A stretch of DNA of 64,000 nt, taken from positions 434,001 to 498,000 of the forward strand of contig BLSF01000019.1 of the NCBI GenBank assembly GCA_012862575.1, in the 5' to 3' direction. A program made the translations under genes and the position numbers. The notes below the pieces were generated by a model that saw nothing but the letters and a program-made list of their open reading frames with translations, was not told the origin of the DNA and ran no database searches. Within the stretch, counting starts at the first letter, position 1. Each line of letters opens with the position of its first letter. This document shows positions 30,563 through 41,093 of the stretch, in pieces. This stretch comes from Parietichytrium sp. I65-24A (lineage: Eukaryota; Sar; Bigyra; Thraustochytrida; Thraustochytriidae).

Positions 30563-32149
30563 ATGAAGCTCTTTAAGAACCGCAAGAAGGAAAAGGACGG
30601 TGGACCCTTATCCCCGTCATCCGGTGGTTCCGTCGACCAGTCCCCACGATCCGCTAAAGACGTGAACCCCACCTCAAACTCCAACGGCCACGCCAGCACG
30701 AAGGAAGCGGCCCCCAATACAGCCAGCGCAGACGCCGGGGCACTAGCCGAAGCTCGCAGCATCCTCCGCGAGCAGAGCGTCCGGTTGTCCGCCGTGACTC
30801 GCGAACGAGACTCGTTCGAGGCTCAGGCGCAGCGAGAGGCGGAGCAGAGCCGCGACGTGCAGGAGCGCAATGCCGCGCTGGTCTCGCAGCTGGAGGCGGC
30901 AACAGACGACCTGAACGAAGCCCGCAAAGCGGCTCTCAAGGCGCAGGCGGACGCAGAAGCTGGCAAGAAGCAGCTTTTTGACCAGATGGAACGCTGTGAA
31001 AAGCAGGCTAAGGAGCTCGAATCGATGAGGAAACAGCTGGCTAGCGCTACCAGCACCAGGTCGTTGCGCAACGAGCGCAGCGATCACGACGAGGAGCAGG
31101 AGAAGGAAAAGCTGGCGCAAGAGACAGAAAACGTGAAAGCGCTGCGGGAAGAGCGGCAGCGCCTGGAGAAAGAGATACAGGGGTTGGAGCGGCACAAAGA
31201 CGCCGTGGAGAAGGACCTGGTGGCCCTAACGGGCAAGGTGATCGTTGCCAGTGAGGCTAAGCAGGCGGCGGAAGCCATGGTCGCGCTGGAGGAGGAGCTC
31301 GCGGCGGAGAAGAAGACATGCCAGGCTCTTCGGGTGCGCGTAAGGCAGGCAGAGGAGCAGGCGCTAGCAGATAAGAAACGTATGGAGCTAGACAGATCCG
31401 CTAGCGAGCAGGCAGATTCTAAAGTTGGCAAACTCCAAGAGGAAATCGATCTAAAGAGCGAAGAGCTCGCGACTGTTAAAGAGGAGCTTCAGGAGGCACT
31501 GGCGCAATGCGAAGAGTTGGAAGACAGGCTTCAACAGGTGGAGAAATCGTTGGTTCTGCAGAAGGAGGAGTTTGAGGAGCAGGAAAAGAAACGCATCTCT
31601 TCCCTAGACGGTACTACTGCATCCTTGTTGATGGCAGAGAGGGAAAAAGTGCAAAAAGAGGAGAAACGCAAGAGGGATCTTGAAGTCGATCAAATACTCA
31701 AAGACCAGCGCCAAGCAATGGAAGCCCTAGTCGCTGCTGTCCGTGCGGAAGAGCGAATGAACCTGAAGGGGAAAAAAGCCGAATCTAAACACACACCCCT
31801 GCCTGCGGAAAAGCGGAACGGGTTCTTACCATTCAGCCTGTTTGCGAGGAGATCATCGTCTTCTAGTGCACCCGATGTACAACCGGAGCTTCCAAAGCCT
31901 CCCTCTCACACACCCTCAAACACCCATCATGAAATGGGGGATAAGGACGGCCCTAATAGCACTGACAAACACGAAGTTCCCCAGCAAAAGCAACAACAAC
32001 CCTCTCTTCAAACGGTAGCGGAACCTTCCGCCCCTCAGAGTCCCGCGAAGGAACCAGATGATGCGCCGAAGAAGCTGCATCTTGTTGATGACCTTACCGA
32101 GAATACGGCAGATGTAGCGCGAGCGAGCCTCGACTTCATGAGCTTATAG
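30563..32149 (+). CDS. coiled-coil protein, function unknown
   Basis: The 528-residue protein starts at ATG 30563 (MKLFKNRKKEKDGG), with a basic N-terminus that could bind acidic lipids. Residues about 15-55 are Ser/Pro-rich. From about 55 to 395 the protein is an almost continuous heptad coiled coil rich in Glu, Gln, Lys and Ala, with breaks near 165-175. Residues about 415-430 (FLPFSLFARRSSSSSAP) form a short hydrophobic/basic patch. The rest is a low-complexity Pro/Gln/Ser tail ending in a conserved-looking SLDFMSL. No motor, kinase or membrane segment is visible. It resembles a generic structural or tethering protein; coiled coils give many false relatives, so I name no family. Confidence 0.8.
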   Translation: MKLFKNRKKEKDGGPLSPSSGGSVDQSPRSAKDVNPTSNSNGHASTKEAAPNTASADAGALAEARSILREQSVRLSAVTRERDSFEAQAQREAEQSRDVQERNAALVSQLEAATDDLNEARKAALKAQADAEAGKKQLFDQMERCEKQAKELESMRKQLASATSTRSLRNERSDHDEEQEKEKLAQETENVKALREERQRLEKEIQGLERHKDAVEKDLVALTGKVIVASEAKQAAEAMVALEEELAAEKKTCQALRVRVRQAEEQALADKKRMELDRSASEQADSKVGKLQEEIDLKSEELATVKEELQEALAQCEELEDRLQQVEKSLVLQKEEFEEQEKKRISSLDGTTASLLMAEREKVQKEEKRKRDLEVDQILKDQRQAMEALVAAVRAEERMNLKGKKAESKHTPLPAEKRNGFLPFSLFARRSSSSSAPDVQPELPKPPSHTPSNTHHEMGDKDGPNSTDKHEVPQQKQQQPSLQTVAEPSAPQSPAKEPDDAPKKLHLVDDLTENTADVARASLDFMSL

Positions 32150-32449
32150 AGTACCTGCACCGCTTTTTTTTTTTCTCAGAGCCAGTGCGGCGTCAAGAAA
32201 GGGTGTTTGAAGCACGAAATGGTTGCGAGATGACCTGAAGCTGTTGAAACTCTTGTGACAAATTTGACTTGGCGTTTTTTTTTTTAATTGTGGCTATACT
32301 AGCTGTGCAGCAGTCTCTTGCTGCATCCCTGATTCCGAACTGATCCAGGCTAATTTCCTTTTTAGTTTTTCTCTCTCCTATACCAAATGATGTTTTCTTT
32401 TAACTGACTCTGAGTGAGCGATGTATCTAAATTGCGGTGTGCCTACCGG
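32150..32449. other. convergent 3' region
   Basis: T-rich runs lie at 32165-32175 and 32275-32285. Nothing else is seen between the convergent coiled-coil and receptor genes. Confidence 0.4.
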
Positions 32450-35400
32450 CTAAGTCGGCGACACCGCTGTGTTTCGAGTTGCAGGAGACCCCAAGCTTTT
32501 CGTTGTGCTCGCTCCCGTCTGGTTTGTCTCTCCTTTGCTACCACTTACACTGGAGGCTGCGGTCCAAACACCAGCTGCGAGGAGAATTCGAGGTACAGTC
32601 AACGAGCCGTTTACAATCAACGAACCAAAGCAAGTTCCTGCACACTGGATCATAAATGCAGTTGACGGATTCTCCGATGATGATGTCAGCAGCATAACCA
32701 CTCCCGCGAAGATCGCCGTGTTGTAAGCGGAAAAGATGATGAACTTGTGCTCGACATAGGACGATGGAACATTCTTCGAGTTGAACACCAGAAAGCATGC
32801 CGTCAAAATCAGCAGCACTTTATACATGAGTGTCAACTGCGAGAAGGTCCCTGATTCCGAAGCGCACTCCGTGAATGGCACGTCTACGTTTAGTTCGCCA
32901 ACGCCAGATGATTCAAATTTGAGGTAGACCCGCCTAGTCACGGTTGGGATCGGAGCGTCAACGACGTTCCAGATGAGAAGAATGACTCCGTCAATGATGA
33001 TCAAAATCATCGAAAGGATGATCATATCCTTAAGTTTGACCACAACGCGCTTGAGCTTCTTAACTCCGCTAAACAGTCTATTGACACGGTAAATCTTCGC
33101 CCAAAGCACCGCAAACACCGAATCAAATGCAAGATTGAACACAGTGATTCTTGAAACGCAAGATTGCGAGGAGGGCTCCCCAATGAAGAGCAGATTGGAA
33201 GCGCACAAGAATGTTCCGCCGAGGGCCATCAACATGATGAGAATCGGCTGCGTCCCCCTCACCTCGGGGTGCTTTTGAAATTTGAGCAACAAGAGAAAGA
33301 TGATGAGATTTCCTGCGATTCCAACAGTCGTAAACGCCACACCAACGCTTGCAGCACTAGAGCCTTTGACAATAAAGTCGCACACAGGACCGTCCTCGAG
33401 ATACGGCAGATCGACAGGTGTAGAGAACTTGCCCGCAATGTCAGCTTCGGTGCCGCAAATCATCTCGCTTCCAGACGAGTCATTGACCCAATTGTACACG
33501 ACTGGAGATAGTCCAGTCTCCGGGTTGCATTCACCGCGCGCGTACTCCCAATTGGTACCGTCGCACTCTGGATACTGTTCTGGGCTTAGGAGGAACAAGT
33601 GTCCCACTCTTTCACCATCATCAGGGTACGAGCAAATCGCACTGGGCTCACCTGTGATCTGGCTTCCAATAATTTCTCCATATAATGTCACATTCACTGC
33701 AAAGAGCTCTCCACCGTCAAGGACATAGTCGTTATATGAATTGGAACCATCAAAGGACGACGGGAACTGATCTCCATTGAAGGCTTCTGCTATCATGCAG
33801 TCTGTACTCTGCACGGTGTCATTAACCTGCAGGGTTTCGCCAGTGATGGTCGAGTAGAAAAGCAGAGGATTCAGCGGAATCAAAGCATCATCGTGCCTTA
33901 TCCACTCTGGCCGGCCACCGCAACCCTTCACACGCTCAGACTCCTTGGTAGGGTCATCATAAACTCCGTCTTCTTGCACAACAGACCATCTCTTGTACTG
34001 CGGGCCACAGTACGCAGTCGCAAAAAACTCATCGTCCGTGACAGTGGCCAGCTCGACAAGTCTCTTCCGAATGTACTCTTGAGCATATTGAGGCACAAGG
34101 GGGCTAAAGTAGGGAGCTAAGTCAACGCCGCCTTGCGCATAACCCATGTAAAGCGCTTGTTGTTGCGATGATTCAGTTCGCTCACTAGGAATCCATGTGC
34201 CGTCCAGAATCTGATTGAGGTAAACCATCATCAACGGTTTCCAGTTCGTTATCGTGGAAGTAAGCACCGAATCACCAAACACCGTGCGCTGATCATAGTT
34301 GTATCCGAGGGAGGTTCCTCCGCGCTCTTTAAAATACTTGAGCGGCTCAATGGTATCTGTCGACTGGGTCACAACTTTGCACCCACCAACGTTCCACAAG
34401 TAGGCAGATGCATCCCTCTCGCGCTCCTCGTGATAATAGGCTCCAGTGAATACTGTCTTCACTACGCAGTCCGAGAATGCTTCTTTGCAACCCTTCAGAA
34501 AGACACTCAGTTTTTGCATCGACTTTGAGTGTGGAAGAATCATTCCGACGCATGGCGGGTTGTTTGCATCATACGTCCCAGCGGCTTTTTCGATGGCAGT
34601 CAACCTCTCCAACTCAAACCCAGCCGCGATGCCGATCACATAGCGCATTGTCCAGTCGCTCCCAGTCACTCGGTGATAGTTGGGGCTAGTATATGAAGTT
34701 GCAAGCCCGATAAAGTACGTGATATGCTCTGCTGCGTCTGGATCGGATCCGTCTCCTTCCACGAAACATCCCGGGTGATAGGACGCATCTTTCGTCTCGT
34801 AAGAAAAGCCCCCAGTTGTGGAAACAATGACGTCGTAATCCTGATCGCAAAGGGACTTCATTAGGGTAAACCCGACGTAGTATCGATTGAGACGGACCGT
34901 TCCATCCTCTTCAGTGACGTACTGTGGAACCGAAGTGTTGGTGAGAATAGTGTTCCCCATGTTTTCCTGGAGGGTCTCGGTTCTGCCTTGTGGAATGTCT
35001 TCAAAGTACGTGCTCGCGTCAACCCGGCCACCCAACTCTGCCTCAATCTCGATGCGAGCCCGGTTGATGGTTGCGCTCCAACCAAAGTCATCCACCGTCG
35101 ATTTGAACAAGAAAGCCATCTTCAGCTGCCGAACATACACAAATGCCGTGCTGTAGGCGTCAGAAAATGTTTGACCGCCATCCATGGAGAGAAGGATATC
35201 AACTGAGATGTCTGGAATGCACGAAGCTGATTTGACGGGCTTTGAAGGATTCGGGCAAGACAAAGTCCAATCGGATGGCGTAGGAATGGACGGCGTTTGA
35301 ACTTCGATCATATAACTGTCATCAACGACGATGGAGGTCCCCGACTTGTCAAAGACAAAATCTGAGCCTTGAAAGCGAACGACGATGTCCTCAGCAACTC

Positions 35401-35863
35401 CCGGGAACACATTGCTCACACTAAGTCGGATGGTTTCTTTTCCCTGGGTATTGAAGTTCACATCACCATTCTTCTTCGCGGCATTTGTAATCGTCAAATC
35501 GTTGTATATGTAGACTGGCCGGGTGACAGTGGACTGCGAGCACAGAGTTGTTCCGTTCACCACGATTGATGCCCGATAAGTTCCTTGCAAGAGCTCTCCC
35601 GCCGGGATCTCGATCGAAAAAGTAGATGCATCGGACGTCTCGAAGGTGGTTGCGGAAAGCTCGACAGCTGCAGTTGCACTGTTTTCAGCGTCTGCAAAGG
35701 ACACGTTAAAGGCGACTTCCTCGACTGGGAAATTCGAGCCCGAAAACGTCAGTACATGCGCCGCGTTCGCTGGTCCCGAGTTCGGGCTTATCTCGAGGAT
35801 CGAGCAGGCGTGCCCCTTTGACAATGCGTTCGCAAATGCAAGGAGAATGATTGGCGCTCTCAT
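32450..35863 (-). CDS. class C GPCR, GABA-B-like, with IPT/TIG and BMP/PnrA ectodomain (receptor A)
   Basis: The intron-less gene encodes 1137 residues. A signal peptide (1-19) is followed by an IPT/TIG domain starting CSILEISPNSGP (20-115), a second TIG-like beta domain (about 125-245), then a BMP/PnrA-like substrate-binding domain (about 247-600: LKMAFLFKSTVDDFGW, IEIEAELGGRVD, YDVIVSTT, RYVIGIAAGFE, GYNYDQRTVFGDSV). A segment with eight cysteines (619, 648, 689, 744, 767, 779, 803, 828) leads to seven membrane helices (about 838-1090). Class C marks include WAKIYRVNRLF after TM3 and FNSKNVPSSYVEHKFIIFSAYN at TM6. The cytosolic tail is short. BMP proteins bind nucleosides or other small molecules in bacteria, and Dictyostelium Grl receptors carry similar ectodomains. 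The 7TM-coding part is nearly identical to receptor C. Confidence 0.92.
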   Translation of the reverse strand: MRAPIILLAFANALSKGHACSILEISPNSGPANAAHVLTFSGSNFPVEEVAFNVSFADAENSATAAVELSATTFETSDASTFSIEIPAGELLQGTYRASIVVNGTTLCSQSTVTRPVYIYNDLTITNAAKKNGDVNFNTQGKETIRLSVSNVFPGVAEDIVVRFQGSDFVFDKSGTSIVVDDSYMIEVQTPSIPTPSDWTLSCPNPSKPVKSASCIPDISVDILLSMDGGQTFSDAYSTAFVYVRQLKMAFLFKSTVDDFGWSATINRARIEIEAELGGRVDASTYFEDIPQGRTETLQENMGNTILTNTSVPQYVTEEDGTVRLNRYYVGFTLMKSLCDQDYDVIVSTTGGFSYETKDASYHPGCFVEGDGSDPDAAEHITYFIGLATSYTSPNYHRVTGSDWTMRYVIGIAAGFELERLTAIEKAAGTYDANNPPCVGMILPHSKSMQKLSVFLKGCKEAFSDCVVKTVFTGAYYHEERERDASAYLWNVGGCKVVTQSTDTIEPLKYFKERGGTSLGYNYDQRTVFGDSVLTSTITNWKPLMMVYLNQILDGTWIPSERTESSQQQALYMGYAQGGVDLAPYFSPLVPQYAQEYIRKRLVELATVTDDEFFATAYCGPQYKRWSVVQEDGVYDDPTKESERVKGCGGRPEWIRHDDALIPLNPLLFYSTITGETLQVNDTVQSTDCMIAEAFNGDQFPSSFDGSNSYNDYVLDGGELFAVNVTLYGEIIGSQITGEPSAICSYPDDGERVGHLFLLSPEQYPECDGTNWEYARGECNPETGLSPVVYNWVNDSSGSEMICGTEADIAGKFSTPVDLPYLEDGPVCDFIVKGSSAASVGVAFTTVGIAGNLIIFLLLLKFQKHPEVRGTQPILIMLMALGGTFLCASNLLFIGEPSSQSCVSRITVFNLAFDSVFAVLWAKIYRVNRLFSGVKKLKRVVVKLKDMIILSMILIIIDGVILLIWNVVDAPIPTVTRRVYLKFESSGVGELNVDVPFTECASESGTFSQLTLMYKVLLILTACFLVFNSKNVPSSYVEHKFIIFSAYNTAIFAGVVMLLTSSSENPSTAFMIQCAGTCFGSLIVNGSLTVPRILLAAGVWTAASSVSGSKGETNQTGASTTKSLGSPATRNTAVSPT
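32568..33547. repeat. near-identical tract shared with 42731-43710 (receptor C), same orientation
   Basis: This is the receptor A copy of the same tract; see the paired entry. Flanking coding sequence of the two genes is much more diverged. Confidence 0.9.
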
Positions 35864-37280
35864 CTTGCTCCGTTTCCCTATGTTTCGGCTCTGCAGAGCT
35901 CGCCTGCGCCGTGCAAATTTTTTGAATCTGAAAGACTGAAGATGCTCGGGGAAGGGCTACGATGAAATATTAAAAGACCAGCTTCATGTTTCCTCTTGTG
36001 CAAGAAAAGATACCTGAAAACGATAAGCTTCTTGCTGGACGTTGGGTGAGCTCTTTGAACACTGTAGCTCTCTTTCAGAACGCGGGGAAAGCGGAAGCAG
36101 GTTGTGGCATTTTTTGATTGCGACCACGTCGTTTCAAAGTGCTCAGAAACGATAAGTGATTCAAGACTCGAGCGTCGGCAAAAAAGCACAGCCAACACCG
36201 AGTGAAATTTCTTTCTTTCAACTAAAAGTTCTTTGTACTGGTAAAATTTACAGATTTTAACTGCTTTCACTGCCGAACGTCCATTTCGACGCTGTAAACA
36301 AAGCTTCCCATAGCAAGGTTCTAGTAATCTCCTTCGTCGCGAGAATGACTATAGTTGGGAAGAAAACCCGTACACTTGCAAGAGCCTTGAAGTTGTATGG
36401 GACCGTCCAGGGTTGGGAGCAATCTGAAGTGCACGATATACATCTTTTGGATACCAAGTTATCACTGGAGTGAGTAGGATGTTACTGGTACCGCCCATTC
36501 CCGCCCTCCAAGTCGAACTGACAGCAACTTCTTTTTTTGACAGGAGACTCGCTGTCGATTCAAAGTTCATATTCCCACTTGCAGTTCAACATTTTCTTAT
36601 TCTTTCTTGACGAATAAAAAGAGTAAGAAAATCTTGAGCTGTGAGTGAGAATGCATCCGTCATCCACGTCCATTTGGTATTGTTACCATCGTCATTTTTG
36701 GGTCTGAGAAACCTTCGTGGCTGTCGTGAACAAGTAAGGTCACTTGTTGGTTGTTGTTGCACAATGGCTATCTAAATTTTCTGAATTCTGATTCTGTAGG
36801 AAGTGAGTGCTGCGATGTCATTCGCGCCTGTCGCATCCTCACAGACCATCACAGACCAAAGGCTTGTTACTAGCTACTAATAGGATAGTATGCTAAAAGG
36901 TTGTGGTCTTCTTGGTGTTGGGACTACTAGCAAAGTCTTGTGAGGGGCGCCTCCAACGGCCATATTACGTAGGTGGGGTGACAGTCCAGTAACGAAGGAG
37001 TTGGGATGCCCCAAATGCCCCACTTGATCCCTCTTGGAATTCCCCATGGTGCAGGCAAAATCCAACGCGCGTAGGGCCGTTTCACTTTACATTGCTCACC
37101 GTCATCATGGCCGGGTCACGCAACCATCTGGCACAGAGGCTCGCAATGTTTCGCAGAGAGAAAGAGCACTACATGTACGCAATATCTAACAAATGTAAAT
37201 GTAAAGTGTCTTTTGATGAGCAGAATTCCAGATAAGAGAGTGTTCTTCGGCAAGGATGAAAAAAAATGCAGAGGCCTCAT
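35864..37280. other. 1.4-kb spacer between receptors A and B
   Basis: This is the upstream region of receptor A and the downstream region of receptor B. No receptor fragment, pseudogene or RNA gene was recognised. T/A-rich runs occur at about 36595-36630. Confidence 0.45.
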
Positions 37281-40200
37281 TCAGCCGTTGCTCAAAATAT
37301 TCGAAGTAGCATCTTTGGAGTAGATCGCGGTTTTGTCTGTGTAATCGACCACTTTACTGTTGGACGAGTGCACAGGCTTCCACGCCCCGATCGCCAGAAG
37401 AATACAAGGCATAGACAACGATCCGTTCACTATCAGCGACCCGAAGCATACTCCAGCGCTCTGAATGACAAATGCAGTGGAGGGATTGTCGGAAGCCGAT
37501 GTCAAAATCAGTACCACGCCACTTAACAATGCAGTGTTGTAAACAGAGAAGATGATAAACTTGTGCTCAACATAGGAAGACGGAACGTCTTTGGAATTGA
37601 ACACCAGCAAGCAAGCAGTGGTGATCAAAAGCACTTTATACATGCGAGTCAGTTGCGAGTATGTGCTTGACTCAGAGGCACACTCCGTGAACGTTAGGTC
37701 CACACTTAATTCACCAATTCCAGATGCCTCAAACTGGAGATACACATGTTTCGCTGCAGTCGGTACTGGGCTGTCAACAACCATCCAGACCAGCAGGATT
37801 AACCCGTCTATGAAAACCAAGTTGACTGCGAGCACTATCATGTCGTGCAATTTCGCTACATCGCGCTTGAGTCTCTTGACCCCATGAAAGAGCCTGTTTA
37901 CGCGATATATTTTTGCCCATAAAACAGCGAATACCGAGTCGAACGCAATGTTGAATGTGACAACACGCAAGCTACAGCTCGAAGGGGTATGGTCTCCGAC
38001 GAAAAGCAGGTTCGTCGCACACAAGAGACCTCCGCCTGCAGCCATCAGCATGATGAGAATTGGCTGAGTGCCTCTCACCTCACGATGTCTTCGAAACTTA
38101 AGCAAAAGGAGCAAGATGATTATGTTCCCAACGACGCCCACCGCTGTGAAAGCGATACCGGCCTGTGCAGCGTTGGATCCTTCCACAATGTAGTCGCATA
38201 TAGGGCCGCTCTCCAGATATGGAAGAGTGACGGCAGTGGAGAATTTCCCAGCCTCGTCAACTTCCATGCTGCAGATATTTGAACTGCCATCGCTGTTATT
38301 TGCCCAAGTGTAAACAACTGGAGCAAGACCAGTGACGGGGTCACATACTCCGCGCTCATACTCCCAATTCGTTCCATCGCATTCGCCATATTCAAACGGA
38401 CTATCGAGGTATAAATGCCCAGCCGTATCCCCATCATCATAAACGCAGACGGCCGACGCCTCACCTTCGAGCTGACTTCCCAAAATGGACGCATAAAGCG
38501 TTACATTCACTTCTAAAAGCTCCCCGCCTTCCAGGACATAGTCGCTGTACGAATTTGTTCCATTAAAGATTTCCGGGAATTGGTCTGCGTCAAAAACGTC
38601 TGCAAGCATGCAATCAGAGTCTTGGATGGTGTCCGTAACGCGGAGCGTCTCACCTGTTTCCTTGGAGTAAAAGTGCGCTGGGTTTAATGAAATGGTGGTC
38701 TCTTCGTGCCGGATCCACTCTGGATTCCCACCGCAACCCGTGACGCGCTCAGACTCGCTGGTCGGGTCGTCATAGATTCCGTTCGTCTGAACAATGGACC
38801 ATCGCTTGTACTGCGCGCCGCAATACGCTGTCGCCTTGAACTCTCTGTCCGTAATCTTACCGAGCTCCTCGAGCTTCCTACGAATGTACTGCTGACCGTA
38901 TTGTGGCACCAGAGGACTAAAATACGGCGCCAGATCGACTGCGCCATCTGCATATCCCATGTATAATCTTTGTTGTTTGCTGGTCTCGTTTCGCTCACTA
39001 GGAATCCAAGTGCCATTTAATATCTGGTTGAGGTAAACCATCAACATCGGCTTCCAGTTCAGTATGGTTGAGGTGAGAACTGAATCGCCAAAGACTGTCC
39101 GCTGATCGTAGTTGTATCCAATAGATGTTCCCCCGCGCTGCTTGTAATATTGAAGTGGCTCGATTGTGTCCGTGTATTGGGCGACTACTCTACACCCACC
39201 TATATTCCACAGATACGCTGCCGCATCCCTTTCCCGATCTTCGTTGTAGAAAGACCCCGTAAAAGTTGCCTTTACCAGACACGATGGGAATACCTCTTTG
39301 CATCCCTTCAAGAAGATATTGAGCTTTTCCATTTCAGAACCTCGTGGCAAAATCATCCCTACGCAAGGCAAATGATTTGTGTCGTAGGTTCCGGCTTTCT
39401 TAGAAAGAGCAGTCAATCTCTCCAGCTCAAAACCTGCTGCAATTCCTACGAGATATCGCATCGTCCAGTCCGAATGGGTGACTCGATGATAGTTCGGACT
39501 GCTTCCAGAGGTTCCAAGACCGATAAAAAAGGTAATGTGCTCCGATGCATCTTCGTCGTCTCCAGCGCCTTCTTTGTGACATCCTTGGTAATATGAAGCA
39601 TCCTTGGTTTGAGCAGAAAAGCCGGCCGTGGTAGAGACGATAACATCGAAATCGTCGTCGCATAATTTCTTCATCAACTCAAAGCCGGTGTAGTACCTAT
39701 TGAGACGAACTGTCCCGTCTGCCTCGGTGACATTCTCGGGAACTTCTGTATTCGTTAAAATTGTCATCCCCATATTTTCCTGTAACGTCTCGGTTCCGCC
39801 TTGAGGTACGTTTTCGTAGTAGGTACTCGTGTCCAATCGGCCACCGAGTTCGGCTTCAATCTCGATTCGGGCTTTATTAATCATCGCGCTCCAGCCGAAA
39901 TCATCTACGGTAGACTTGAACAAAAACGCCATCTTGAGCTGGCGTACATACGCAAACGTCGTACTATATCCTGCAGAGAAGGTTTGGCCACCGTCCATGG
40001 AAACAAGAACGTCCACGTTTATATCAGGAATGCAAGTCTCAGTTTGAATAGGTTTGGACGGATTCTCGCAGGACAGTAACCAGTCTGAAGGAAGGGGAAG
40101 CGCAGGGGTTTCTACTTCAACTTGAGACCCGCCATCTATCTCTAGCAGCGCCCCCGTCATATTTAAAGCAAAGTCGGTCCCCTTGAACTGTACAACAATG

Positions 40201-41093
40201 TCTGCATTGTTGAAGGAAATTAAGTTGTCTCCTTCAATCCGAACCGTCTCCCGACCTTGAACGTTGAAGTTGACAGAGCCATCGACTTTAGCCATACCAT
40301 GGATGCTCGGCAGCTCGTAAACCTGTAGCACAACCGAAGCACTACCATTGGTGCAAGAAGACGTCTTATTAGCCACAACAGAGACAGCATACTCGCCTCC
40401 GGGAAGCAAACCAGCTGGAAGAGTCGCCCCTAGTACATTCGAATCGGAAAGGTTTTCGTTTGAGACTTGCAAGGTTGCCAAGTAAATCGAGGTATTTGCC
40501 ACTGGCCCGAAGGAGATCTCCAATGGCCATACGTCCACCGGGAAGTCGGACCCGTACACCGTGATCGCAGATGTTGAATTCACGTAGACTGACGAGGGTG
40601 ATATCGACAGAATGTCGCATGAAGAAGACGTAGCTCTCCGCACTCGGGCAACGAAGTCAAGACTACGGCTGGTGCCTGAAAACCACGTTGTCAAATTATC
40701 CTTGTATTCAGACAAAAGTCGTCCAACATCGATCGACTTTGAGCATACCATTTCCTCGCCATCTTTGATCATCACACGGTGCTTTCCCTCGCTTTGCAAG
40801 AGGGCGTCGGAAGGAAATCTGAGCGACAGTCTGGACGGGTGCGAGTATATCACTTGTCCCGTCGTCAACGATTCGCGGCTCGAAACGTCTTCTCCTGTAT
40901 TTTCCAGGGTAAGACTGTATGTGCGCGCTTCCTCGTGCACTGGGAAGTCCGCACCGAAGAGGTGCAGAGTGAAGGAGACACCATCGGCTTCAGGCCGAGC
41001 ACTGGCGCGAAGTATGCTGCACCCCCCTGCAAGGGGCGACTCGCTGGCTATTGCAACCAAGAATACCGTCAAGGCGCGTATTCTGTAGAGCAT
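37281..41093 (-). CDS. class C GPCR with extra TIG-like domain, BMP/PnrA domain and 7TM (receptor B)
   Basis: The start is taken at ATG 41093, which gives a good signal peptide (MLYRIRALTVFLVAIASES); a non-ATG upstream extension is ignored. The protein has 1270 residues, about 135 more than its neighbours, because an additional TIG-like domain (CSILRASARP..., about 25-125) and a linker precede the common TIG domain (CDILSISPSSVY, from about 165). The TIG-like, BMP (LKMAFLFKSTVDDFGW), cysteine-rich and 7TM regions then follow in the same order as in receptor A, with WAKIYRVNRLF and FNSKDVPSSYVEHKFIIFS. The 7TM part is clearly homologous to, but not recently homogenised with, A and C. No introns. 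Presumably a plasma-membrane chemoreceptor (inference). Confidence 0.92.
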   Translation of the reverse strand: MLYRIRALTVFLVAIASESPLAGGCSILRASARPEADGVSFTLHLFGADFPVHEEARTYSLTLENTGEDVSSRESLTTGQVIYSHPSRLSLRFPSDALLQSEGKHRVMIKDGEEMVCSKSIDVGRLLSEYKDNLTTWFSGTSRSLDFVARVRRATSSSCDILSISPSSVYVNSTSAITVYGSDFPVDVWPLEISFGPVANTSIYLATLQVSNENLSDSNVLGATLPAGLLPGGEYAVSVVANKTSSCTNGSASVVLQVYELPSIHGMAKVDGSVNFNVQGRETVRIEGDNLISFNNADIVVQFKGTDFALNMTGALLEIDGGSQVEVETPALPLPSDWLLSCENPSKPIQTETCIPDINVDVLVSMDGGQTFSAGYSTTFAYVRQLKMAFLFKSTVDDFGWSAMINKARIEIEAELGGRLDTSTYYENVPQGGTETLQENMGMTILTNTEVPENVTEADGTVRLNRYYTGFELMKKLCDDDFDVIVSTTAGFSAQTKDASYYQGCHKEGAGDDEDASEHITFFIGLGTSGSSPNYHRVTHSDWTMRYLVGIAAGFELERLTALSKKAGTYDTNHLPCVGMILPRGSEMEKLNIFLKGCKEVFPSCLVKATFTGSFYNEDRERDAAAYLWNIGGCRVVAQYTDTIEPLQYYKQRGGTSIGYNYDQRTVFGDSVLTSTILNWKPMLMVYLNQILNGTWIPSERNETSKQQRLYMGYADGAVDLAPYFSPLVPQYGQQYIRRKLEELGKITDREFKATAYCGAQYKRWSIVQTNGIYDDPTSESERVTGCGGNPEWIRHEETTISLNPAHFYSKETGETLRVTDTIQDSDCMLADVFDADQFPEIFNGTNSYSDYVLEGGELLEVNVTLYASILGSQLEGEASAVCVYDDGDTAGHLYLDSPFEYGECDGTNWEYERGVCDPVTGLAPVVYTWANNSDGSSNICSMEVDEAGKFSTAVTLPYLESGPICDYIVEGSNAAQAGIAFTAVGVVGNIIILLLLLKFRRHREVRGTQPILIMLMAAGGGLLCATNLLFVGDHTPSSCSLRVVTFNIAFDSVFAVLWAKIYRVNRLFHGVKRLKRDVAKLHDMIVLAVNLVFIDGLILLVWMVVDSPVPTAAKHVYLQFEASGIGELSVDLTFTECASESSTYSQLTRMYKVLLITTACLLVFNSKDVPSSYVEHKFIIFSVYNTALLSGVVLILTSASDNPSTAFVIQSAGVCFGSLIVNGSLSMPCILLAIGAWKPVHSSNSKVVDYTDKTAIYSKDATSNILSNG

